This document shows, in pieces, positions 7,985 to 15,048 of a stretch of DNA of 16,234 nucleotides (its first letter is position 1; each line of letters starts with the position of its first letter). The stretch comes from BS750m-G62 sp964577175 (GTDB lineage Bacteria > Planctomycetota > Phycisphaerae > FEN-1346). The notes beneath the pieces are model-generated. The model made no database searches. It was given only the letters and a program-made list of their open reading frames with translations, and was not told the origin of the DNA. Both the position numbers and the translations under genes were made by a program. The DNA lies in assembly GCA_964577175.1 (NCBI GenBank), contig CAZNYC010000094.1, positions 1-16,234 of the forward strand, given 5' to 3'.

Positions 7985-8084
7985 TGTCATTCTGAGACCC
8001 GCTTGCGGGCCGAAGAATCTCGCCGTGGTCGTTGCCGTTTTGCGGTTCGCACGGCGAGACCCTTCGCTCCGCTCAAGGTGACAA
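7985..8084. repeat. Compound palindrome, GTCATTCTGAG type
   Basis: Two half-elements face each other. The left half begins GTCATTCTGAG and ends in GAAGAATCTCGCCGTG (to 8027). The right half, read on the minus strand, begins GTCACCTTGAGCGGAGCGAA and ends in TCTCGCCGTG. The inner 9 bases CTCGCCGTG (8019-8027) pair exactly with 8050-8058, and a small CCCGC/GCGGG hairpin sits inside the left half. A second left half lies at 16102-16143. From memory, similar sequences are scattered in many unrelated genomes; a search would confirm this. It fills the space between the MBL-fold gene stop and the CNNM genes. Confidence 0.75.
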
Positions 8085-8107
8085 CCTTTGCCCACACGCT
8101 CACGCGT

Positions 8108-8752
8108 TCACACCAGCCCCCCGCCCGCCCGGCAGACGAGCAGGTTGTCGTGGCCGGGCACGATGAGGTCGGCGATCTCGAGCACGTCCTGGAACGATTC
8201 GCGGGCCTTCTCCAGGTCCCACGGCTCATCCTCCAGGCTGCCGCGCTCGAAGTGCTCCCGCGTGGGGACGATGTCGCCCGCCACCACCGTCGTCTGGACC
8301 GCCGTGTAGACGAGCAGCGAACAGTGGGCCGGCGACGGGCCGAACGTCGGGTACAGGTCTACGCCCGCGGCAAACGAATCGGGGGCCGCCTTGGCACGCT
8401 TCACGACCTCGCCGCCCAGGCCGTCGGTGTCGCCCTCGGCCTCGGCGTAGCGGATTTCCTCCTCGAACATCGACCATGCGGCCTCGGGGAACAGGTCGAT
8501 GCCGCCGAAGTGGGCCGGGTCGAAGTGCGTCAGGAAGACGTGCGTGACGGCCGCGGGTTCGAGGCCCGCCCGGTAAAAGAGGGCGGCCCGGAGGACCTCG
8601 GCCGGCCAGCCGGGGTCGACAACGAGCGTCACGTCCTCCGAGCGGACGAGCGTGCTGGTGGCGTACTCACGGCGGACGGGCGTCTTCTCGCCCCAATACG
8701 GGTTGGCGGCCAGGCTGCCGATGGCGAGGATGTCGAAACGGGCGGCGGACAT
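8108..8752 (-). CDS. Metallo-beta-lactamase-fold protein with altered metal motif
   Basis: A 214-residue cytosolic protein with the fold of metal-dependent hydrolases. The usual HxHxDH signature reads HFDPAH (H76, D78, A80, H81): the second His is Asp and the Asp is Ala. The other ligands are present: H143 in SPAHCSLLV, D160 in VVAGDIVPTREHFERG and H201 in VPGHDNLLV. The order of motifs and the IVPGHDN ending resemble MBLAC1-like hydrolases. With D78 as a replacement ligand it might bind one metal or a different metal; it could also have lost hydrolase activity. Substrate unknown. ATG 8752 follows GGGAG at eight bases. It stands alone, with repeat-filled spacers on both sides. Confidence 0.82.
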   Translation of the reverse strand: MSAARFDILAIGSLAANPYWGEKTPVRREYATSTLVRSEDVTLVVDPGWPAEVLRAALFYRAGLEPAAVTHVFLTHFDPAHFGGIDLFPEAAWSMFEEEIRYAEAEGDTDGLGGEVVKRAKAAPDSFAAGVDLYPTFGPSPAHCSLLVYTAVQTTVVAGDIVPTREHFERGSLEDEPWDLEKARESFQDVLEIADLIVPGHDNLLVCRAGGGLV

Positions 8753-8772
8753 AGGCGCGGCTCCCTGCTCGT

Positions 8773-8824
8773 GCGCGGCGGATCGGAGCCTGTCCCGAGC
8801 GTAGCCGAGGGGTACCCGCCGCGC
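8773..8824 (+). repeat. Expanded-loop palindrome (48-base core, plus orientation)
   Basis: Arms GCGCGGCGG (8773-8781) and CCGCCGCGC (8816-8824) enclose a core running CGGAGCCTGTCCCGAGCG then TAGCCGAGGGG. The core is about 37 bases and recurs in opposite orientation at 10654-10701 with three mismatches. The arms are those of the 24-base palindrome, so this looks like that element with a 30-base loop. It lies 21 bases upstream of the MBL-fold start codon. Confidence 0.75.
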
Positions 8825-8890
8825 GCCAACTCAACGATATCGATGGTAGAGCACCGGCGGCAGAGCGGCAAGAGGAAAGGCGAGAGGCGG

Positions 8891-9019
8891 AATGCTGAAT
8901 GAGAAATGCCAAATGTTAAATGACGCCTTCGGCGTAAGGGGTAACCGCGCCCGGCCGACCGCCGACGGTCCCACACGCCGCAGGCGTGATTTGGCATTTA
9001 TTATTTGGCATTTATCGTT
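8891..9019. repeat. Nested AT-rich palindrome with AATG heptads
   Basis: AATG recurs every seven bases five times at 8891, 8898, 8905, 8912 and 8919. The opposite side carries the complement, CATT at 8995 and 9009 with a decayed unit between them. AAATGCCAAAT (8904-8914) pairs with ATTTGGCATTT at 8989-8999 and again at 9003-9013. Inside are two ACGCC/GGCGT hairpins (8923-8935 and 8975-8987) and a GACCG/CGGTC hairpin (8957-8970). The array ends 13 bases before the PBP4 stop codon. Together with 8773-8824 it accounts for most of the 8753-9031 spacer. Confidence 0.75.
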
Positions 9020-9031
9020 GCGGCTCGTCGC

Positions 9032-10618
9032 TCAGTACGCCACGAGCCGGATGCAAATCCTGTCCTGCACCAGCCGCGCTTTCCACAGGTGCGTCATCTC
9101 GTTCATCAGGATCGCGAACGCCAGCAGGTGCCCGCTCTCGGTCTCGGCGTAGCCGGAGAGGGCGCTCACGCCGGCCACGTAGCCGGTCTTGGCGCGGATG
9201 CGGCCGTCGGCCGCCGTGTTCCGCATGCGTCGGCGGAGGGTGCCCTCGTCCTCGCCGGCGACGGCCAGCGTCTCGCGGAACCGGGAGCCATAGGCCCGGT
9301 GCATGAGGGCCAGCACGCGGGCCAGGGTGAAAGCCGTCAAACGGTTCTTCTTCGACAGGCCGGACCCGTCGTCGAAGACGCATCCGGCGGCCGGCAGGCC
9401 GCGCTCCGCCAGCCAGCGGTGGAGTTCCTCCCGCCCGCTCTCCCACGACCCCTGCCGGGGGGGATGGGGCGTGGTGACCTTCGGCGTCTGGCCGTAGGCG
9501 CCCAGGAGTTTGAAGAGGCATTCGGCGTACAGGCCCTGGCTCCGCGTGTTGGCGACGCCGGCGGTGGCGCCGAGGCGGGACACGTGCACCAGGTCGCACC
9601 GGAACCCGCGCCGGGCGGCCCCGCGGGGGGTGGTCAGGTCGGCCCGGACGACCGGGCCCGCCACGCGGATGCCCTCCTCGCGCAGCGTATGCATGAGGGC
9701 ACTTCCGAAGACCCGCGTCGGGTCCGCCAGCGTCCGGTAAACAATCCGCTCCGGCGCCTGGGCCCAGTACGCGCCGTCGGCGTGGATGCGGAGGGAGCCG
9801 TCCGGGTCGACGTGCCGGTCGAGGCTGTACCGGTGGGCCTTCTTCGAGGCGGTGGTCCGGATGGAACCGGAGAGGGCGATGCCGCTGCCGGGCGGCCCGA
9901 GCCACACGCGGGCCGCCCCGCCCACCGGCCCCGCCGCCACGTGGATATTGACGCAGTTATCGTTAATCGGCAATGCGCCCACGGGCGCCTCGTACCACTT
10001 GTGCCGCTGGTCGGCGGGCCAGGCGGGATGGACGAGGGCGGCGTCGAAGAGGGTGTCGTCGAGGACGACGCGCTCGACGGCCGTCACGCCGCGCTGCTTC
10101 AGGACGGCGGCCCATCGGCGGAAGGCGCCGGCCGTGTCGCCGCCGTAGAACCGGCCGGAGATGTTCGGGTCGCCGCCGCCGATGACCGCCAGGTCCCACC
10201 GTCCCTTGCCGCGCGGCGAGGGCACCCGGCCGACGTGCGTCCGGATGCGCCAGTCCGGACCCAGGCGGTCGAAGCAGGCGGCGGTCACCATGAGTTTCAT
10301 GTTGCTCGCCGGGATGAGGGGCCGGTCCGGCAGGCGGCTGTAGACCGTCCGCGGACGGGCGGGCGTGCCCGGCACACCGAGGTCCAGGACGCACACGGCC
10401 GTGACGGTCCGGCCGAGGTCCGCCCCCGCGAGCAGCGCGTCGAGGTCCTTGGCCAGGGCAGCGGCGTTGGGCGGCGCCTCCGCCGCGGGGCATACGCCGA
10501 CGGCAAGCAACAGGACGAGTCCGGCCAGGCCGATGGTGGCGCGGCGGGTCTCCGTACCCGCCGCGCGGACTCGTGTTCCTTGTGTGTCCCGGCCGGTCTT
10601 GCCCGGCCGGGAGCGCAC
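9032..10618 (-). CDS. dacB: D-alanyl-D-alanine carboxypeptidase/endopeptidase, PBP4 (DacB) family
   Basis: Serine peptidase that trims or cleaves peptidoglycan cross-links outside the cytoplasm. The three active-site motifs are in order: SNMK (S105), SKKN (S422 to N425) and KTG (K477), with the long insert between the first two that is typical of the S13/PBP4 group. A hydrophobic export segment (GLAGLVLLLAVGV, followed by CPAAEA) lies at about residues 30-50. The start is uncertain. No ATG lies near the signal sequence, and the coding frame runs upstream through repeat elements. GTG 10618 gives 528 residues and a basic N-terminal region; ATG 10774 (frame open, AGGG nearby) would add 52 repeat-derived residues; TTG 10510 would cut the export signal. 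The gene name is by family resemblance. Confidence 0.88.
   Translation of the reverse strand: MRSRPGKTGRDTQGTRVRAAGTETRRATIGLAGLVLLLAVGVCPAAEAPPNAAALAKDLDALLAGADLGRTVTAVCVLDLGVPGTPARPRTVYSRLPDRPLIPASNMKLMVTAACFDRLGPDWRIRTHVGRVPSPRGKGRWDLAVIGGGDPNISGRFYGGDTAGAFRRWAAVLKQRGVTAVERVVLDDTLFDAALVHPAWPADQRHKWYEAPVGALPINDNCVNIHVAAGPVGGAARVWLGPPGSGIALSGSIRTTASKKAHRYSLDRHVDPDGSLRIHADGAYWAQAPERIVYRTLADPTRVFGSALMHTLREEGIRVAGPVVRADLTTPRGAARRGFRCDLVHVSRLGATAGVANTRSQGLYAECLFKLLGAYGQTPKVTTPHPPRQGSWESGREELHRWLAERGLPAAGCVFDDGSGLSKKNRLTAFTLARVLALMHRAYGSRFRETLAVAGEDEGTLRRRMRNTAADGRIRAKTGYVAGVSALSGYAETESGHLLAFAILMNEMTHLWKARLVQDRICIRLVAY
10541..10564. repeat. 24-base GCGGYGGG palindrome (copy inside PBP4 5' end)
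   Basis: Perfect 9-base arms GCGGCGGGT and ACCCGCCGC around CTCCGT. With its flank on the minus strand (CGCCACCAT) it matches 14908-14939 over 32 bases with two mismatches. It lies within the reading frame of the PBP4 gene, just before the hydrophobic core of the signal peptide. Confidence 0.8.
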
Positions 10619-10703
10619 GGATTGGCAAGCAATCCGTGGCACCGCGCGTCGGCGCGGTAGGTGCCCCTCGGCTCCGCTCGGGACAGGCTCCGACCCACCG
10701 CGC
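10583..10703 (-). repeat. Composite palindromic element (copy 2)
   Basis: Read on the minus strand: an expanded-loop palindrome (10701-10654), a short GC linker, the 46-base block identical to 7853-7898 (10643-10598), and a full GCAAGA-loop palindrome (10611-10588, overlapping the block) ending in ACACA. It is the longest element in the window and covers the proposed start codon of the PBP4 gene. Confidence 0.75.
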
Positions 10704-10841
10704 AAAACACGATGGGTCCCCGAGACGTTTCTGAAAAGCCCGAGACGGCATGTCCGGCAGCCCGACCTGCCCATGAAGCCCTGCCCCTTTCGCTCGTGGT
10801 GGATTACCCCGGATGGACGCCCCGCCCCCCGACGAATTCGT

Positions 10842-10869
10842 TTGCAGCGGAAGCGGGACCGATTATAAT
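10842..10869 (+). promoter_or_regulatory. Promoter toward the methyltransferase
   Basis: TTGCAG (10842-10847, weak, three of six) then 16 bases then a perfect TATAAT (10864-10869). The -10 lies within GATTATAATC, a perfect palindrome, so the same bases also give a -10 on the other strand. The next plus-strand gene starts at 10983, leaving a leader of about 105 bases. Confidence 0.5.
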
Positions 10870-10889
10870 CCGCCCGAGGAGCATGTAAA
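10862..10889 (-). promoter_or_regulatory. Promoter toward the PBP4 gene
   Basis: On the minus strand TTTACA (10889-10884, five of six) then 16 bases then TATAAT (10867-10862). It shares its -10 with the promoter for the methyltransferase. A transcript would have a leader of roughly 235 bases to GTG 10618, or about 80 bases to ATG 10774. Confidence 0.5.
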
Positions 10890-10982
10890 GAACCCGTGCT
10901 TCGCAGCGAAGCGCGGCTTCGCAGAGTAGGACGAGACTTGGGGGCCGGGCGGCGTCTCGACCCCCACCGCTTGGGTGACCTC

Positions 10983-11813
10983 GTGTCCGAACCGCCCGCC
11001 GTCAACCGCATCGTCCAGGGCGACGCCCTCGAGGTCCTGCCCGACTGGCCCGAGGGGTGCGTGGACCTGGTGTTCGCCGACCCGCCGTTCAACATCGGGT
11101 ATGCGTACGATCAATATCACGACGACCGGCCGCCGCAGGAGTACCTGGCGTGGACGGCGCGGTGGATCGACGCCTGCCTGCGGGTGCTGAAGACGGACGG
11201 CACGTTCTGGATCGCCATCGGCGACGAGTACGCCGCCGAGATACGCGTCATGATGCGCGGCCGGGCGACGCTGCGGAACTGGGTCATCTGGCACTACACG
11301 TTCGGACAGAACTGCAAGCATAAGTTCAACCGCAGCCACGCCCACCTCTTCTATTTCGTGAAGGACGCCGAGCGGTTCACGTTCAACTCCGGCGACCCGC
11401 GCGTGCGCGTCCCAAGCGACCGGCAACTCAAGTACAACGACAAGCGGGCGAACCCGAAGGGCCGCCTGCCCCACGACGTCTGGACGTTCTCGCGGGTGTG
11501 CGGCACGTTCAAGGAGCGGGAGGGCTGGCACCCGTGCCAGATGCCGGTGGACCTCTTGGAGCGGATCGTCCTGGCGTGCTCGCGGCCGGGCGAGGTGGTG
11601 CTGGACCCGTTCGCGGGGAGCGGGACGACGCTCGTCGCCGCCGCCCGGAACGACCGGCGGTGGGTAGGCCTGGAACTGTCGGAGGAGTACGCCCGGCAGG
11701 CCGCACGCCGGGTGGCACAGGAAGCCGCCGAGGGCCCCGGCGCGTCCGCCCAACCCGACGCCGGAGCGGACGCCCTGCCGCTCTTCACCTCGGACGGGGC
11801 GTCGTCCGGCTGA
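10983..11813 (+). CDS. DNA methyltransferase, N6-adenine/N4-cytosine type, beta-class order
   Basis: A 276-residue S-adenosylmethionine-dependent enzyme that would methylate adenine N6 or cytosine N4 in DNA. The catalytic motif DPPF (residues 33-36, in DLVFADPPFNIGY) is near the N-terminus and the cofactor motif FAGSGTT (210-216) near the C-terminus. That order is the beta class, the group of CcrM and HinfI methylases. GRLPHDVWTFSRVCG and HPCQMPVDLLERIVLACSRPGEVVLDPF are typical of the N6_N4 family. The final 35 residues are a low-complexity Ala/Gly/Asp-rich tail. I chose GTG 10983, just before the conserved region. No endonuclease or specificity gene is adjacent, so it is an orphan here and its target site is unknown. 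Confidence 0.9.
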   Translation: MSEPPAVNRIVQGDALEVLPDWPEGCVDLVFADPPFNIGYAYDQYHDDRPPQEYLAWTARWIDACLRVLKTDGTFWIAIGDEYAAEIRVMMRGRATLRNWVIWHYTFGQNCKHKFNRSHAHLFYFVKDAERFTFNSGDPRVRVPSDRQLKYNDKRANPKGRLPHDVWTFSRVCGTFKEREGWHPCQMPVDLLERIVLACSRPGEVVLDPFAGSGTTLVAAARNDRRWVGLELSEEYARQAARRVAQEAAEGPGASAQPDAGADALPLFTSDGASSG

Positions 11814-11837
11814 GGCGGCTTGGCCAGGCGCACCGTT

Positions 11838-11878
11838 TCACCCTCCCCCCATCCCTCTGCCGTCAAGGGAGAAGGAGT
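11838..11878. repeat. Imperfect hairpin repeat, CCCTCC/GGAG type
   Basis: ACCCTCCCCCCATCCCTCT, a short loop, then AAGGGAGAAGGAG form an imperfect stem in the 114-base gap between the convergent methyltransferase and guanylyltransferase genes. From memory this resembles a repeat spread through many bacterial genomes; a search is needed. Its place between two stops suits a bidirectional terminator, with TTTTT at 11878-11882 on the plus strand. Confidence 0.55.
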
Positions 11879-11882
11879 TTTT

Positions 11883-11912
11883 CCCGGCCGGGCAAGACCG
11901 GCCGGGCCACAC
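11883..11912. repeat. GCAAGA-loop palindrome (single copy)
   Basis: Arms CCCGGCCGG and CCGGCCGGG around GCAAGA, followed by CCACAC. It differs by one base from the two copies at 16162-16191 and 16205-16234. It lies 15 bases from the guanylyltransferase stop. Confidence 0.8.
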
Positions 11913-11927
11913 GCTCGCGGCTCGCGG

Positions 11928-13004
11928 CTAAAGATATCGGTCCTTGTGGCGGGCCTTGAGGTCGGCGACGATCTTCCGCACGTCCTCCACGCGGTCGCGG
12001 GTGGTGACGAGGGTGGCGTCGGGCGTGGCGACGATGACGAGGTCGCGGACGCCGAGGGCGGCGACGAGTTGGTCGCGGCCGGCGAAGATGATGTTCCCCT
12101 CGACGTCGACGCGGGCGGACTCGCCCTGGGCCACGTTGCCATGTTCGTCGGAGGTCAGGTGGGCCTGGAGGATCCGCCACGTGCCTACGTCATCCCACGC
12201 GAAGTGCCCCTCGATGACGCGGACCTGGTCGGCTTTCTCCATCACGCCGTCGGAGACGTTGATTCGCTGGAACCGCGGGTAGATTTTCGCCAGGGCGGCC
12301 GCCTGTCCGTCGGTGTCGAGGGCCGGCGCCAGTTGCCGGAGCCCCTCGGCGAGTTCCGGCTGGTGCCGGCGGATCTCCTCGCGCAGCGTGTCCGTCCGCC
12401 CGAAGCAGATGCCGCTGTTCCAGAAGTAGTCGCCGGCGTCGAGGTACGCCTCGGCCAGGGCGATGGACGGTTTCTCGTGGAAACTGATGACGTCGAAGAC
12501 GGGTTCGCCGTCGACCTCGCCCAGCGCCCGGCCCCGAAGCAGATACCCGTAGCCGGTGGCGGGATACATCGGCCGAATGCCGATGGCGTAGAGGGCGCCC
12601 GGCTCGGCCCGGACGCAGGCCTCGGCGCGGCGGAGGCACTCGCGCAGGGCCTCGGGCGGGTCGATGAGGTGGTCCGACGGCAGGCAGACGACCGTCTCCT
12701 CGCCGGCGCGTTTGCGGATGATCTCGCACGCCAGGCCGATGCAGGGCCCCGTGTCGCGGATGCGGGGCTCGACGATGAGGTTCTCGGGGGGCAGGTCCGG
12801 CAACAGCCGCCGGGCCGCCTCCTGGTGCTTGTGGTTGATGAGGACGAGGATGTTCTCGAGCGGCAAGAGGCCTTCGAGCCGGTCGAGGGTCTGGACGACG
12901 AGCGGCTCGCCGCCCAGGACGTTGATGAACTGCTTGGGGCAGGTGTCGCGGCTGGCCGGCCAGAGCCGGGTCCCTTCGCCGCCCGCCATAATGGCTGCAT
13001 ACAT
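11928..13004 (-). CDS. manC: Mannose-1-phosphate guanylyltransferase
   Basis: Makes GDP-mannose from GTP and mannose-1-phosphate in the cytosol, feeding polysaccharide, glycoprotein or GDP-fucose synthesis. The 358-residue protein opens with the nucleotide-binding signature GGEGTRLWPASR (residues 8-19) followed by CPKQF. It continues with a VCLPSDHLI motif, GYLLRGRALGE, FHEKPS, NSGICFGR and FAWDDVGTWRIL, all family marks. It lacks the phosphomannose isomerase domain of the long bifunctional form. ATG 13004 has GAGG eight bases before; a TTG at 13037 is in frame but would put the start almost at the predicted transcription start. It diverges from the response regulator gene. manC is used in the broad sense; I see no sugar-operon neighbours. 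Confidence 0.92.
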   Translation of the reverse strand: MYAAIMAGGEGTRLWPASRDTCPKQFINVLGGEPLVVQTLDRLEGLLPLENILVLINHKHQEAARRLLPDLPPENLIVEPRIRDTGPCIGLACEIIRKRAGEETVVCLPSDHLIDPPEALRECLRRAEACVRAEPGALYAIGIRPMYPATGYGYLLRGRALGEVDGEPVFDVISFHEKPSIALAEAYLDAGDYFWNSGICFGRTDTLREEIRRHQPELAEGLRQLAPALDTDGQAAALAKIYPRFQRINVSDGVMEKADQVRVIEGHFAWDDVGTWRILQAHLTSDEHGNVAQGESARVDVEGNIIFAGRDQLVAALGVRDLVIVATPDATLVTTRDRVEDVRKIVADLKARHKDRYL

Positions 13005-13045
13005 GGGTCGCGCCTCGCAATCGCCGTGGCTCTTCAAACCACTTT

Positions 13046-13074
13046 GGTATAGGCCCGCGCGGGCACGGGGTCAA
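13046..13074 (-). promoter_or_regulatory. Promoter for the guanylyltransferase gene
   Basis: On the minus strand TTGACC (13074-13069, five of six) then 17 bases then TATACC (13051-13046, four of six). Transcription would begin near 13040, giving a leader of about 36 bases before ATG 13004. Confidence 0.6.
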
Positions 13075-13126
13075 CTGTTTTCGGCGGACGGGCCGGCTTG
13101 GCCGCGCCGCCCCCGCCGCATTCCGC

Positions 13127-13202
13127 GCGGTGGGCCTCCCGCCCCACCGCACAATGTGCGGATTGCTCAATGGGATGTGCCACGGCGGGGCAAGACCCGC
13201 CG
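13127..13202 (+). repeat. Composite palindromic element (copy 3)
   Basis: A 24-base palindrome (13127-13150, spacer CTCCCG) is followed by an inner segment with GCGGATTGCT and GTGCCAC, then a GCAAGA-loop hairpin with arms CGGCGGG (13183-13189) and CCCGCCG (13196-13202). The module order is that of copies 1 and 2 read on the minus strand, but the bases have diverged. It fills the space between the two divergent promoters and ends four bases before the -35 box of the response regulator promoter. Confidence 0.65.
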
Positions 13203-13205
13203 CGC

Positions 13206-13234
13206 TTGCAAGCCGCAGTGCCGGCTGGTACACT
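13206..13234 (+). promoter_or_regulatory. Promoter for the response regulator gene
   Basis: TTGCAA (13206-13211, four of six) then 17 bases then TACACT (13229-13234, four of six). The start codon at 13266 lies about 25 bases after the expected transcription start and is preceded by GGAAG. Confidence 0.5.
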
Positions 13235-13265
13235 GCCGTTTCGAAGGTTCCAGCCTGGAAGACCC

Positions 13266-14830
<1,565 letters not shown>

Positions 14831-14858
14831 GCGGCTGGGCGGAGAGACGGCGTCTGGC

Positions 14859-14931
14859 GCGGTGGGTCTCCGTACCCACCGCCCGAGCGATGGATCGTGC
14901 ACGGGGCGCGGCGGGTACGGAGAACCGCCGC
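14859..14931. repeat. Inverted pair of 24-base palindromes
   Basis: Copy 14859-14882 (GCGGTGGGT, CTCCGT, ACCCACCGC) and an inverted copy at 14908-14931 are 25 bases apart. Each folds alone and the two can also pair with each other. The second shares a longer flank with the copy at 10541-10564. The pair starts 28 bases after the response regulator stop and could end its transcript. Confidence 0.8.
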
Positions 14932-14976
14932 GCTACCATGCGATCTTGAAATGCTCTCGCCGGGCAATCGTGTCCG

Positions 14977-15004
14977 CCGGCCTTTCGCTGCGTTCAAGAC
15001 CGGG
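14977..15004. repeat. Hairpin repeat, TTTCGCT-loop family (copy 4)
   Basis: CCGGCCTT, loop TCGCTGCGTTC, then AAGACCGGG. Loop and arms match copies at 2548, 5383 and 7948. It lies 44 bases before the phosphate acetyltransferase start. Apart from this and the inverted palindrome pair, I see nothing clear in 14831-15048. Confidence 0.7.
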
Positions 15005-15048
15005 CGTCAAAACACTCAAGGCTTGCCCACCAGCCCCAGGAGCCGCAG

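Larger units (their letters stand above)
10619..10982. other. Spacer between PBP4 and methyltransferase genes
   Basis: About 364 bases with no convincing gene. From left to right: most of the composite repeat up to 10703; a stretch with ATG 10774 (minus) in frame with PBP4; a divergent promoter pair at 10842-10889; and a small palindrome CTTCGCAGCGAAG at 10899-10911 in the leader of the methyltransferase. An in-frame GTG at 10896 could extend the methyltransferase by 29 residues, but that extension looks non-conserved. Confidence 0.6.

Noticed and set aside
6408..8081. A 557-codon plus-strand frame opposite the CNNM genes
   Set aside because: Antisense shadow rich in His, Asp and Arg, running into repeat elements; no family resemblance.
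10896..10982. Upstream extension of the methyltransferase from GTG 10896
   Set aside because: The extra 29 residues come partly from a small palindrome and are not like known methyltransferase N-termini.
11820..13052. A 410-codon plus-strand frame opposite the guanylyltransferase
   Set aside because: Antisense to a well-supported gene and begins inside an intergenic repeat.
14946..14974. Promoter for pta with TTGAAA as -35
   Set aside because: No acceptable -10 box at 15 to 19 bases.
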